Part shown: one piece after another, positions 9,470 through 18,316 of the stretch
How the letters are laid out: the number at the start of each line of letters is the position of its first letter
How positions within the stretch are numbered: position 1 is the stretch's first letter
From: Aneurinibacillus thermoaerophilus
GTDB taxonomy: Bacteria; Bacillota; Bacilli; Aneurinibacillales; Aneurinibacillaceae
Direction: 5' to 3'
Length of the DNA stretch: 64,000 nt
Assembly: GCF_900099925.1 (NCBI RefSeq)
Contig: NZ_FNDE01000006.1
Coordinates: forward strand, 61,099-125,098
The notes under the pieces: generated by a model
Seen by the model: the letters and a program-made list of their open reading frames with translations, nothing else
Told to the model about the DNA's origin: nothing
The model's database searches: none
Made by a program: the position numbers and the translations under genes

Positions 9470-9791
9470 TCCCTAGATTTAGGATACGATCAACTGAATT
9501 CTTCATATCCAACCATATCTCTTTAAATGCCCCTAAAGCCTTGTACCCTTGTTCCGTCAGATGGTAATACTTGCGTTTTGGTCCGCTCGGCGAATCTCTG
9601 AGCGTTCCAGCTATCAATTTATCCTTTTCCATGCGCAGAAGAACGGGGTAGATACTCCCTTCACTCACAAATGATAGACCGTATTTTGCCAATTTAACGC
9701 TAAGTTCATATCCATAAACTTCTTCACTGGCAATTACGGCTAAAATACATCCTTCCAATACTCCTTTGAGCAATTGACTCTTAGACGACAC
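9450..9791 (-). CDS. PadR-family transcriptional repressor
   Basis: This 113-residue winged-helix protein has the typical PadR pattern: LLKGVLEGCILAVIASEEVYGYEL start, YPVLLRMEKDKLI recognition region, and GPKRKYYHLTEQGYKALG wing. The start is a GTG at 9791. Two near-identical palindromes lie 80-140 bp upstream and are the likely operators, so the operon is probably autorepressed. It shares an operon with the DUF1129-like gene. Confidence 0.88.
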   Translation of the reverse strand: MSSKSQLLKGVLEGCILAVIASEEVYGYELSVKLAKYGLSFVSEGSIYPVLLRMEKDKLIAGTLRDSPSGPKRKYYHLTEQGYKALGAFKEIWLDMKNSVDRILNLGSEKNDS

Positions 9792-9872
9792 GCTTCATTC
9801 ACCACTATCCCCATTTTTTTGCTGAACAACCTTTACGATATTACAGAGCTTGGCAAATCCGTAGTGCATATA

Positions 9873-9893
9873 CTATCTTGTTTAACAAGGTAG
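9873..9893. promoter_or_regulatory. PadR operator, copy 2 (imperfect)
   Basis: CTATCTTGTTTAACAAGGTA plus G is an imperfect 21-bp palindrome between the PadR start and the perfect copy. Confidence 0.65.
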
Positions 9894-9908
9894 ATGACCA
9901 AAAGTAAG

Positions 9909-9929
9909 CTATCTTGTTAAACAAGATAG
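9909..9929. promoter_or_regulatory. PadR operator, copy 1 (perfect)
   Basis: A 21-bp palindrome with arms CTATCTTGTT and AACAAGATAG around a central A. It starts 36 bp from the start of the imperfect copy. Both lie upstream of the PadR gene and have no other explanation. Confidence 0.7.
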
Positions 9930-10059
9930 TAATCTTATTCTAATTGATTATAGGGAAAAAATCAACATGATTCCATATACCTGGACGTATCCAAACTCAT
10001 GAAGATCGTTGGGGCGAATCACGAAGCAGTTCCATGAATCAGTTAAGTACTTCCTAGCC

Positions 10060-10404
10060 CCTTAAAAGTTTTTTCATTAAATTCTCACACCATTCTATAT
10101 AGAGCCGTTCATATTGGATGCCGAAATCTACTACAGAGATGCTGGAGGCAATAGGGTCAGCGCTGTTGGACGGTTCGAGCATCCGGGTAAGTTCCTCCTT
10201 TTTCCAAGTATGCCGTTAATCTCTCTTCATGCTGTTTCTTCATCTCCGTAACCTGCCTGATCATCTGTGATGGCTCTACAAGCCATGAATTGTAGCCTTC
10301 AACAGAAAATCGTCGCGCGTCTGTTCCAGCTCGCTAGGCTCATTCATCCACTCGATTAATGCCTGTCTTCCTGATTCCGTGATCTCATATATTTTTCGCT
10401 TGGA
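10060..10404 (-). pseudogene. Second PadR-family regulator, degenerate
   Basis: On the minus strand, KSKRKIYEITESGRQALIEW then MNEPSELEQTRDDFLLKAT is the wing and linker of a longer PadR protein (Vir_act_alpha_C type). A stop and frame changes follow, with later pieces MIRQVTEMKKQHEERLTAYL and FGIQYERLYIEWCENLMKKL in other frames. The DNA-binding N-terminus is missing and is replaced at 10405 by unrelated AT-rich sequence. The stretch 9930-10059 shows nothing I can name. Confidence 0.65.
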
Positions 10405-10407
10405 TTT

Positions 10408-10737
10408 TCACTTTAGTTTTGCAACACCCTCATCAACTCCTATTTCTCCAACTCTATTAAATGCGTAAGAATAATTAAATTCAGGATTTTTAACATTAGC
10501 TGATGCCACTACAATATTACTTGATTTCATCCTTTTCTCTTTATATTTCCACTCCACCCTCACTTTATTATTATTTTCTGCAACCTTATTCGAAAGAAAC
10601 AGAAGGACACAAAAAGCCAAAGTTATAAATATAGTGATAAATTTCTTTTCACCAGTTTGGATTAAATCAAAAATTAAATAGCTTAGAGAAAATAAAAAAC
10701 CTATCCATAAAAAAATTTTTAAAAAGTTACACTTCAA
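10408..10737 (-). CDS. Hypothetical small membrane protein
   Basis: About 109 residues starting from TTG at 10737, chosen because GGAGGGAGA lies just upstream; a longer reading to 10836 lacks a ribosome site. Two membrane spans are predicted (about residues 7-25 and 33-50), followed by a charged soluble tail ending in VGEIGVDEGVAKLK. No family was recognised. It is very AT-rich compared with the core genes and lies between a dead PadR gene and an IS630 scrap, so it may be recently acquired. Confidence 0.45.
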   Translation of the reverse strand: MKCNFLKIFLWIGFLFSLSYLIFDLIQTGEKKFITIFITLAFCVLLFLSNKVAENNNKVRVEWKYKEKRMKSSNIVVASANVKNPEFNYSYAFNRVGEIGVDEGVAKLK

Positions 10738-10879
10738 TATTCTCCCTCCTAACAAATCAAATAACAGTCTATATTTTAACATATTTTTACTTAATTTAAC
10801 TCTATCATTTGGTACTATATTCCAAATAAAAAACATCCCTATGAATTTAAAAATATATTATATTTTTACTATTTTTAAC

Positions 10880-10987
10880 ATTTAGCGTGGCGGCGACCTC
10901 TTTTCTAAGATAGCCTTCCATGACAAGACGAACCGCCATGACACGCGCTTGTAAGGCAGGATCTTTGACTTTCCGTTCCTGTTTTCG
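10880..10987 (-). mobile_element. IS630-family transposase N-terminal scrap
   Basis: The minus strand reads RKQERKVKDPALQARVMAVR then LVMEGYLRKEVAATLN, the helix-turn-helix start of an IS630-like transposase. Stops lie upstream and AT-rich sequence follows. Confidence 0.5.
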
Positions 10988-11184
10988 TCATGTTTTGACT
11001 GTCCAGCCATGAGTATTCGTAATTTTTACTCGCTTCATTCTTCATTCCGCTACCTGATAAAGGAAGAGGGGAGAGGGATAATATTGCTAGTACAAATACT
11101 CTTTTTATGCCAACTTCGCTATATATTTTTGTATAATAACAAGAAAAATATGGTATATTGTAATAAATATATAATTTCTGCAAC

Positions 11185-11213
11185 TTGTTTTTTGGAAAAT
11201 ATGGTGATAATAT
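11185..11213 (+). promoter_or_regulatory. Probable sigma-A promoter of the biosynthetic cluster
   Basis: TTGTTT, a 17-bp spacer and TAATAT lie 56 bp before the first cluster gene. The leader is AT-rich and no operator was recognised. It is a reading by eye in AT-rich DNA. Confidence 0.4.
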
Positions 11214-11268
11214 GTAAATAAATTGGTTTGTAATAACATATATTGAAAAATATGGAGAGGTTAGGGTG

Positions 11269-12015
11269 ATGGATAGGGAATTGATTACAGTTGTGACCGG
11301 GTATCATTTCTTTATAAATAAAGAACAAATAAGCTCGAATAAATGGTTTGGGAAAATAAATGATGTAACTTTCACTTCAACACTTACACTAAAACCGTTC
11401 AAAATTCATCAAAAATTGGCACCGTTTCTTCTGCAATCCGTTGCTTATGTTGTTTCTTTGTTAGAACAGAGAAATCTTTTACCGGAACCGGATCGAAGAG
11501 GAGTCATTATGAATGTGCCTAATGCTATCTCTATAGAAATTGATTCTTATCTTAATGCTTTCCATCAACCGCGCAGAAGAATCAGACCTCATCAGAGTTT
11601 ATCTATAGATTCAAGCTCCCCAACTGCACTTGTTACCTTACAATTCAATTTTAAAGGACCCTCAGCTACATTGACTGACTTGTATGGTGGTTTGAGCGGG
11701 TTAGGCTGGGCGTATAATCTGATAAAGGAGGATCGTACTGATTTAATGTTAGTAGTTGATATAGATAGAGAACGGTCCTTAACAGATAATTTTGTTGGAA
11801 GTATTAGTGTTGCGGCGTTAATGAAAGAGACTTCCCTGGGGGGGATAGTACCAATCGGTAAATTAGTGGATTGGTCATTTAGGCATCCAGGAAATGATAG
11901 TTTATACGGAAGTAAGTTAGAACAGGCAATGACCTGGCTTGAATCAGAGAATTCATTGCCAAGGTTTGGTTATGTCGATCACGACAACTGGGCAATTTGC
12001 TTTACCAAATCATAG
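11269..12015 (+). CDS. Half-length ketosynthase-like protein without catalytic Cys
   Basis: This 248-residue protein resembles the N-terminal half of beta-ketoacyl synthases (ApeC-like, 'Ketoacyl-synt_2' type). The region around SSSPTALVTLQFNFKGPSAT and the GGLSGLGWAYNLI helix aligns with the ketosynthase nucleophile elbow. Where an active enzyme has TACSSGL this reads TDLYGGL, so the Cys is replaced, and the C-terminal half with the two catalytic His is absent. It is probably a chain-length-factor-like or scaffolding partner of the intact ketosynthase 12 bp downstream. The ATG at 11269 follows GGAGAGG; 11266 (GTG) is the alternative. Confidence 0.6.
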   Translation: MDRELITVVTGYHFFINKEQISSNKWFGKINDVTFTSTLTLKPFKIHQKLAPFLLQSVAYVVSLLEQRNLLPEPDRRGVIMNVPNAISIEIDSYLNAFHQPRRRIRPHQSLSIDSSSPTALVTLQFNFKGPSATLTDLYGGLSGLGWAYNLIKEDRTDLMLVVDIDRERSLTDNFVGSISVAALMKETSLGGIVPIGKLVDWSFRHPGNDSLYGSKLEQAMTWLESENSLPRFGYVDHDNWAICFTKS

Positions 12016-12027
12016 GGGGGACAAGGA

Positions 12028-13161
12028 GTGAGAGTGGGTATAGCTGGTCTGGGTATTGTTTCTCCTTATGGATTCGGTCTTGAGTCGTTTTCTAAAGGTC
12101 TGTTTTCTGGAAAAAGCGCGCTTACTCCTTTAACCAGATTTGATGCTCGAGGGTTTCGATCTCAAGTGGGTGGACAAGTTGACTTTCAAAGTGACAAATT
12201 GGAGGAATCAATATCGAAATTTTGGTTGAACAAAGCCTTAGAAGAGGCAATGAAACAAGCAGAATGCAAGATAGAGACGTGGCGGAGCTGTAAGAAAGCT
12301 ATTATTTTACCAGTTGTGAGTGGGGATTCTTCATCTACATATGGAGAAAGGGCAGAGATCTGGGTAAAAGATCCTTTGGATTTCCTCCCTTTTGCATGGC
12401 GTGAGCGAACACCTGTATTACGTGTATCAGCAGCATGCTCTTCCATTAGTTCTGCAATCGCAATGGCCAAAAGCCTTGTTTCACAAGAACAGCTTGATAT
12501 GGTAATGATTGCACGAGCAGAGTTATTAAATGAATATGAATATGCTTCACTTGACATTGTTAAAGCTATTTCAACAGACACAGCACGTCCCTTCGACCAA
12601 AATCGTAATGGAATTTTAGTAGGAGAAGGGGCGGGGGTCATTTTACTAGAGTCAGAGGAATGTTTGCGAGATCGTGGGAAAAAGCCGCTAGCATGGATAG
12701 ATGGAATTAGTCATATTGTTAGTGGATATGGAACAAATATGGTTGAGCTAGATAAAGAGAGTACGATGCAAACCATGCGTGAAGCACTAGAGGAAGCGAA
12801 GCGTAAAAAAGTTGATTGCATTCAGGCACATGCAACAGGCACACCACAAGGTGATCTTATTGAGGCAGTGAGCATTGTAGAGGCTATAGAAGAGGGGAAC
12901 ATGATTCCGGTTAGCTCCCATAAAGGTGCTATTGGGCATTTATTACGTTGTTCAGGAGTAATGGGATTAGCTACAGGGGTAATTTCCTTGAAATGTCAAG
13001 CAATACCAACGACTATTGGTTTGATAAACCTCGATCGGGCCTGTCCTATTCACGCAGTAATCGGACGTAGTATGAAAGCAACAGTAGAGTCTGTGCTTAT
13101 CAATAGTTTTGGTTTCTGCGGAAATTATGTGTCTATGGTAGTTACTTCAGCGAAATCTTAA
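12028..13161 (+). CDS. Beta-ketoacyl-ACP synthase (FabF-like), catalytically complete
   Basis: This 377-residue thiolase-fold condensing enzyme starts MRVGIAGLGIVSPYG. The nucleophile Cys is in VSAACSSISSA and the two catalytic His are in QAHATGTPQGD and SSHKGAIGHLLR. It should perform decarboxylative condensation on a carrier protein. It is the second gene of the cluster, next to the inactive ketosynthase-like protein, an arrangement like KS/CLF pairs of type II systems, but no ketoreductase or dehydratase is encoded. The start is GTG 12028 (12034 is possible). Confidence 0.85.
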   Translation: MRVGIAGLGIVSPYGFGLESFSKGLFSGKSALTPLTRFDARGFRSQVGGQVDFQSDKLEESISKFWLNKALEEAMKQAECKIETWRSCKKAIILPVVSGDSSSTYGERAEIWVKDPLDFLPFAWRERTPVLRVSAACSSISSAIAMAKSLVSQEQLDMVMIARAELLNEYEYASLDIVKAISTDTARPFDQNRNGILVGEGAGVILLESEECLRDRGKKPLAWIDGISHIVSGYGTNMVELDKESTMQTMREALEEAKRKKVDCIQAHATGTPQGDLIEAVSIVEAIEEGNMIPVSSHKGAIGHLLRCSGVMGLATGVISLKCQAIPTTIGLINLDRACPIHAVIGRSMKATVESVLINSFGFCGNYVSMVVTSAKS

Positions 13162-13231
13162 GAAACAATGAGTATTAAAAGTGTATTTTTGTAGAAAAAT
13201 TGTGCGATAGTGTCAGAAAATAGGAGGAAGT

Positions 13232-14233
13232 ATGAGTTTTATACACGTTTCTAATCTACGGAAAGAATATGCTTATTACAGAAAAGAAGTTGGATTACTC
13301 AATTCTATTAAAAACCTGTTTCATCGGGAAAAGCTGGTTAAGGAAGCGGTACAGAAGATTTCATTTGATATTGATGAAGGAGAGATGATAGCTTTTCTTG
13401 GACCGAATGGTGCTGGAAAAACAACAACCTTGAAAATTTTATCGGGCATCTTGCATCCAACAAGTGGAGAAGCAACTGTGATGGGTTATGTTCCATGGGA
13501 GCGTAAAAAGGAATTTAAAATGAACTTTTCTATCGTTATGGGACAAAAAAGTCAGTTATGGTGGGATTTACCTGCTAATGAATCCCTATATTTAAATAAA
13601 TTTATTTATGAAGTTGAAGATCGTGAGTATCAAAAAACATTGGATGAACTAACAGAGTTACTTGATGTTAAGGATGTTTTGGATGTACAGGTGAGAAGAC
13701 TTTCTTTGGGAGAAAGAATGAAGCTAGAATTGGTGGCTGCATTAATTCATCGACCTAAGGTTATTTTCTTGGATGAGCCTACAATTGGATTAGATCTTAT
13801 TTCCCAGAAAAGTATTCGTAAATTTTTGAAGTATTACAATGAAGAGACGAAAGCTACGATTATTCTAACAACGCATTATATGAAAGATGTAGAAGACCTT
13901 TGTAAAAGAGTTATTATTATCAATCAAGGAAAGATTGCTTATGATGGCAACTTAAACAAAGTAAATGAATTACTGAATCAGAAGAAGCTTGTTAAAATTC
14001 AATTTTCCTCTCCTGTTCCACAAACAGCTGTAGAAGCTTATGGGATTGTAAAAGAACACAATGAATTTGAAAGTTTGATTGAGCTGGATCGCGAGCAATT
14101 AAAACAAAATTCTAAATTGATATTAGAACATTTGCCTGTAAGTGACATTAATGTAGAGGATATCCCCATCGAAGATAGCATTACGATTTTGTATAAGAAG
14201 GATGAGAAAAATGAGAAGGTTGCGCAGTTATAG
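13232..14233 (+). CDS. ABC-2 exporter ATP-binding subunit
   Basis: This 333-residue ATPase has Walker A GPNGAGKTTT, a signature LSLGERMKLELVAAL, Walker B VIFLDEPTIGLD and an H-loop TTHYM. It belongs to the ABC-2 group that pairs with two DUF990-like permeases (COG4586 type), which fits the two membrane genes that follow. It most likely exports the cluster product and may confer self-resistance. The ATG at 13232 is preceded by AGGAGGAAGT. Its end overlaps the next gene. Confidence 0.9.
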   Translation: MSFIHVSNLRKEYAYYRKEVGLLNSIKNLFHREKLVKEAVQKISFDIDEGEMIAFLGPNGAGKTTTLKILSGILHPTSGEATVMGYVPWERKKEFKMNFSIVMGQKSQLWWDLPANESLYLNKFIYEVEDREYQKTLDELTELLDVKDVLDVQVRRLSLGERMKLELVAALIHRPKVIFLDEPTIGLDLISQKSIRKFLKYYNEETKATIILTTHYMKDVEDLCKRVIIINQGKIAYDGNLNKVNELLNQKKLVKIQFSSPVPQTAVEAYGIVKEHNEFESLIELDREQLKQNSKLILEHLPVSDINVEDIPIEDSITILYKKDEKNEKVAQL

Positions 14234-15032
14234 GAAGTACATTCATACTTTTCAATTAGGTATACAATCAGCAGTTGAATATCGAGCTAATTTTGTTTTG
14301 GGGATTGTAGGAAGTGTATTCTCCATCACCATATTGACTTACTTATGGACAGCTATTTTTAATAGTCAAAGTCCTGGCTCTACCGTTTTTGGGTACACAT
14401 ATCGGGAGATGATTACTTATACACTGATTGCGGCAGTGACAGCCAGGATCATTCAAGCTGGTTTTGAGTATGATGTAGCGGAAGATATAAAGGAGGGTGG
14501 ACTTAACAAATTTATAATTAGACCGATTGGCTATCTTCCTTATAAAATCTATTCTTTTCTTGGTTCTAAGCTAATTTATATTGTTGTCAGTTTTATTTTA
14601 ATCTTTATTATTTTGTTCATGTTAAATAGGCTGATTCAAGTAGAGATTAGACCTGTTAATATCGGTTATTTTCTTATTACACTTTTGCTTGCTCTCGTAT
14701 TAAACTTCTTTATCTTCTTTTGTATTACTACCATAGCCTTTTGGCTTGAGAATGTCTCTTATATATTTGAAGCTCCGAAGATTTTACTGGTGATTTTAAG
14801 TGGAGGGATTTTTCCACTAGATGTCTTTAGTGATACAATTCTCTCCTTTCTGAACTACTTACCCTTTAAATATACGGTAAATTATCCAGTAGATGTGCTT
14901 ATTGGGAAGTACCAAGGTATGGAGCTAGTGAGAGGAGTGGGTATACAGGTATTCTGGATTGTGGCTTTTGCTCTTATCTCCAAACTTTTATGGGGTATTG
15001 GTATTAAAAAATATATTGCTATAGGTGGATAA
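14211..15032 (+). CDS. ABC-2 permease subunit 1
   Basis: About 273 residues with six predicted membrane segments. The family pattern (FQLGIQSAVEYRANFVLGIV at the start, ILSGGIFPLDVF and LPFKYTVNYPVDVLIGKYQG near the end) marks the COG4587/DUF990 permeases. The start is taken at 14211, 8 bp after AAGG; 14202 is an in-frame alternative. It overlaps the ATPase gene by 23 bp and is followed after 2 bp by the second permease, so the exporter genes are tightly coupled. Confidence 0.85.
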   Translation: MRRLRSYRKYIHTFQLGIQSAVEYRANFVLGIVGSVFSITILTYLWTAIFNSQSPGSTVFGYTYREMITYTLIAAVTARIIQAGFEYDVAEDIKEGGLNKFIIRPIGYLPYKIYSFLGSKLIYIVVSFILIFIILFMLNRLIQVEIRPVNIGYFLITLLLALVLNFFIFFCITTIAFWLENVSYIFEAPKILLVILSGGIFPLDVFSDTILSFLNYLPFKYTVNYPVDVLIGKYQGMELVRGVGIQVFWIVAFALISKLLWGIGIKKYIAIGG

Positions 15033-15034
15033 AC

Positions 15035-15847
15035 GTGGCATGGGTTAGAGAAGTAAAAAAATTACTAAAGATTTATTATCTATTCGGTAAAAATTGTATG
15101 ATGGCGCAGATGGAATATCGTTTTAATTTCTTTGTTGGAGTCATTGTGGAGAGTGGTTTTGTATTATCGAAGTTGATTTATATTTTCGTAATATACCAGT
15201 CGGGTTTGATTATCGAAGGATTAAGCAGAGATTCTATTCTATTGTTCTCAGGCACATTTATGTTGGTGACAGGGGCATATGTAAGCCTTTTTGTCGTTAA
15301 CTTTTTCAAAATTTCAGAGGAATATATACAAGAAGGGAAATTAGATTTGTATATTACAAAACCGATATCCCTACAATTCCTTACTACAATGAGATATATA
15401 GACTTCGGCTTGGCGATTCCAAACTTAATAGTTGGAAGTGTGCTATTAGTGATGGGATGGGTTCGATTGGGAATTGAGGTTAGTTTTGCTAATATCGTAG
15501 GCTATGCGCTATTTTTAATCGGAGGAATTGTAATTAGTTATACGATTATGTTGATTCCGCACCTCTTTTCATTTTGGTTTATTAATACATCATCTGTGAA
15601 CGACTTAAGCAATGACATTTGGGAATTTGGTCATATGCCAGCGAGAATTTATGGTAAGATAATCCAGACTATTGGTATTTATATTATTCCGTTGTTTTTA
15701 GCAAGTAACTTCGGACCATTGTATCTCTTAAATCAATTAAGCACAGCGAATATAATGTGGGGTATCTTTGCTCCACTAGCATTATTGTTTTTGACTCGGT
15801 TATTATGGAAGGCAGCTGTTCGGAATTATTCCAGTGCAAGCAGTTGA
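15035..15847 (+). CDS. ABC-2 permease subunit 2
   Basis: This 270-residue protein has about six membrane spans and belongs to the COG3694 permease family, the usual partner of the preceding permease. The segment YIQEGKLDLYITKPISLQFL is typical. The start is GTG at 15035 with GGTGG upstream. Together with the two preceding genes it makes a heteromeric exporter inside the biosynthetic cluster. Confidence 0.83.
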   Translation: MAWVREVKKLLKIYYLFGKNCMMAQMEYRFNFFVGVIVESGFVLSKLIYIFVIYQSGLIIEGLSRDSILLFSGTFMLVTGAYVSLFVVNFFKISEEYIQEGKLDLYITKPISLQFLTTMRYIDFGLAIPNLIVGSVLLVMGWVRLGIEVSFANIVGYALFLIGGIVISYTIMLIPHLFSFWFINTSSVNDLSNDIWEFGHMPARIYGKIIQTIGIYIIPLFLASNFGPLYLLNQLSTANIMWGIFAPLALLFLTRLLWKAAVRNYSSASS

Positions 15848-15872
15848 GTTTTCACAGAGAGGTGAAAGAGTA

Positions 15873-16880
15873 ATGAAATTCTCAGTTAGTTTTTTTTCAA
15901 ACATAAATGATTCTGTAGCGCAAAATATGCAGAATCACTATGAATTTTTATTCAAAGTAATTCAGTTTGCGGAGGAGCACGACTGGTATGGTGTCTGGTT
16001 TCCTGAAAGACATTATCATACTTTTGGTGGCTTATTTCCTAGTCCATCCGTTTTTGCTGCGGCTGTAGCAAGAGAAACAAAAAAACTGCGTATTCAGGTT
16101 GGGAGTGTCATATTGCCTCTCCATTCGCCTATTCGAATTGCAGAAGAATGGGCGATGGTGGATCAATTGTCAAAAGGGCGAGTAAGTGTTTCCTTTGCTT
16201 CTGGTTGGAACCCTAACGATTTTATAGAAAATCCAGAGAATTTCGATAATAGAAAAGAACTAATGTGGGAGGGGATGAAAAGGATTGAAAACCTTTGGAA
16301 TGACCGAGAAAAAGATATAACAATATTTCCTAAAACCTACCAGAAACGAATCCCGATTTACGTAACAGTAGCCTCTTCAAAAAAGACTTGTTATGAAGCG
16401 GGGAAACGTGGATACCATTTGTTAACTCATTTTATTTTTAATGATATGAATGATGTAAAGCAGAAGATTGAGTTGTATTATGCGGGATTACGAGATGGAG
16501 GACATAGTATAAAAGATAAAGATGTAACCATTTTGCTTCATACCTATCTGGATTATGACCTTAAAACGGTAGAACAGGTCGTAAAAAATGCCTTTTACGA
16601 GTACCAGTATGCTTTCCTGTCATTGGCAGAGGCTACTCCCCATTATGTAAGTAAGCGCGAAGAAGAGATTGCGAAAACCTTGATGCTTAGAAAGTATTCT
16701 CCTCATTATTCCTTGCTGGGTACTCCAGAGACGTGTAAAACCGTATTGAAAAAGCTAGAGGAGATAGGTGTTACACAGGTTGCTGCGCTGATTGACTTTG
16801 GATTAGAAAAACAGAAAATTATGGAGAGTTTGGAACGTTTGCATTTGCTTGTAAAAGGGGCGAATGTTCAAACTATCTAA
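15873..16880 (+). CDS. Luciferase-like flavin monooxygenase (MupA/Atu3631 type)
   Basis: This ~335-residue TIM-barrel LLM-class oxidoreductase uses reduced FMN. Hallmarks are WYGVWFPERHYHTFGGLFPS near the start, IQVGSVILPLHSPIRIAEEW and SVSFASGWNPNDF, all diagnostic of the natural-product subfamily (MupA, BtrO and Atu3631 type). These act on carrier-bound acyl or aminoacyl chains; BtrO hydroxylates a carrier-bound aminobutyryl unit in butirosin synthesis. The following gene encodes a carrier protein, so an aminoacyl-S-carrier substrate is likely. The ATG at 15873 follows GAGAGGTGAAAG. The overlap of a longer reading with the permease gene is disregarded. Confidence 0.85.
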   Translation: MKFSVSFFSNINDSVAQNMQNHYEFLFKVIQFAEEHDWYGVWFPERHYHTFGGLFPSPSVFAAAVARETKKLRIQVGSVILPLHSPIRIAEEWAMVDQLSKGRVSVSFASGWNPNDFIENPENFDNRKELMWEGMKRIENLWNDREKDITIFPKTYQKRIPIYVTVASSKKTCYEAGKRGYHLLTHFIFNDMNDVKQKIELYYAGLRDGGHSIKDKDVTILLHTYLDYDLKTVEQVVKNAFYEYQYAFLSLAEATPHYVSKREEEIAKTLMLRKYSPHYSLLGTPETCKTVLKKLEEIGVTQVAALIDFGLEKQKIMESLERLHLLVKGANVQTI

Positions 16881-16898
16881 TGAAAGGGAATGATAGGA

Positions 16899-17162
16899 AT
16901 GATTCAGGATAAGATATGTAAAATATTACAAGACCTGCTTAAGATCGAAGAGCCTATTGCTGAATGCGAAGACTTAACAAATATAGGTTTAGATTCCATG
17001 GTTGCGATTAACTTAATCGTTGCACTAGAGCAAGAATTTGATCTGGAGTTTAGAGACGAAGACCTCTTACTTGAAAACTTCCGAACTCTAGAGAAAATAG
17101 GAACTCTAATTAATGAACGACAATTAGAGCAAGTAGTCTATACAGAAGAGAGTGAATATTAA
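16899..17162 (+). CDS. Acyl/aminoacyl carrier protein
   Basis: This ~87-residue carrier protein has the phosphopantetheine site in IGLDSMVAINLI (Ser33 from the ATG at 16899) and four-helix sequence around it. It must be modified by a phosphopantetheinyl transferase encoded elsewhere, since none is in the cluster. Its stop overlaps the ATG of the amino acid:carrier ligase, so the two are translationally coupled and are very likely partners. The in-frame ATG at 16890 is an alternative start. Confidence 0.88.
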   Translation: MIQDKICKILQDLLKIEEPIAECEDLTNIGLDSMVAINLIVALEQEFDLEFRDEDLLLENFRTLEKIGTLINERQLEQVVYTEESEY

Positions 17163-18277
17163 TGAAGAAACAGTATCAAGTAGTTGAAGAACTTTCTCAA
17201 TCGCAAGTAGAAGCGATTACTTCGAGATTGATATATAGTCTTGAGGGGATTTCTCATTGCTGCTTTTATCCTGAAACAAAGCAAATTGAAATTGACATTG
17301 TGGACAAAAGTAAAGAAAAACATATTGACCAGGTTATTCAAACTATGATAGAGGAACAAAAGAGTATCCGACCTTTTCCTAAGCGAATTATTCGAAAGAC
17401 CGATGGTGACATCACAAAAGTACAGGCTGATGAGGAAAAAATAGTAGCGGAGTTTTCAGAGCTGATTCGAAAAGAGTCTGCAGTTATTTTATATGATGCA
17501 TTACAGCGCCTTTTTACCAAATATGCAATTTCTAAACAGGCGAGGGCGAGAATCTATTCTTCTTTAATTCTAAGACAGACATTGGAAAAATGTCAGTATG
17601 TGAAAAACTTCCCTCAAAACTTATATGTAGTTGCCGAATTTCCTCATGAGTATGAAGTGCTTAATAATGTTAGTCAAACAGATAATTATGAAGAATATAT
17701 TCGTTGTAGTGAGTATCTTCTTTCGCCAGCCCTATGTTTTCATTGCTATGAGGAGTATTCCAATCAAACATTGCATGAACCATTACTACTTAGTACAGAA
17801 GGTGTTTGCTTCCGTCATGAAGCCCCATGGCGTCTGGGAAAACACCGACTGCATAATTTTAGAATGAGAGAGTTTGTTTTTATGGGAGATGAATCATTTG
17901 TAGAGGAAACAAGGTCCTTTTTTTTAGATCTAATATGGATTTTATTTGTTAATTTGGGATTTAGAGGTTATATAGAGACGGCACATGATCCGTTTTATTT
18001 TCCTCATCATGCTGGAAAAAGCCAGTATCAGTTGATGGCTCACATGAAATATGAGCTGATTATTTCAACGGATATAGGTAATTTTTCGATTGCTTCCTTT
18101 AATAATGTAAAAGATACACTATGTAAAGAGTTTAGCATTACTGGATCAAATGGTTCGATATTACATTCAGGATGTGTAGCTTTTGGGATTGACCGATGGG
18201 TATATGCTTTGCTAGCTGTGTATGGTACTCAACTTCAAGAATGGCCTACTTACATAAAGGAAATTTTGGATATATAA
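17162..18277 (+). CDS. Amino acid:[carrier protein] ligase (class II aaRS-like)
   Basis: This 371-residue protein resembles the catalytic core of atypical seryl-tRNA synthetases and the Bradyrhizobium amino acid:CP ligases, which adenylate Gly or Ala and load it on a carrier protein instead of tRNA. Motif 2 is CFRHE (R218) with FRMREFVFMG, and motif 3 is CVAFGIDRW (R345). The three expected zinc ligands are visible: a Cys in SPALCFHC (C192 or C195), E237 in MREF and C338 in HSGC. There is no tRNA-binding arm. Coupling to the carrier protein gene supports the role. The amino acid cannot be told from sequence by eye. Confidence 0.85.
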   Translation: MKKQYQVVEELSQSQVEAITSRLIYSLEGISHCCFYPETKQIEIDIVDKSKEKHIDQVIQTMIEEQKSIRPFPKRIIRKTDGDITKVQADEEKIVAEFSELIRKESAVILYDALQRLFTKYAISKQARARIYSSLILRQTLEKCQYVKNFPQNLYVVAEFPHEYEVLNNVSQTDNYEEYIRCSEYLLSPALCFHCYEEYSNQTLHEPLLLSTEGVCFRHEAPWRLGKHRLHNFRMREFVFMGDESFVEETRSFFLDLIWILFVNLGFRGYIETAHDPFYFPHHAGKSQYQLMAHMKYELIISTDIGNFSIASFNNVKDTLCKEFSITGSNGSILHSGCVAFGIDRWVYALLAVYGTQLQEWPTYIKEILDI

Positions 18278-18316
18278 ATTTTTTTCTGTTTGTAAATAGA
18301 AGGAGGGTTACTATTT

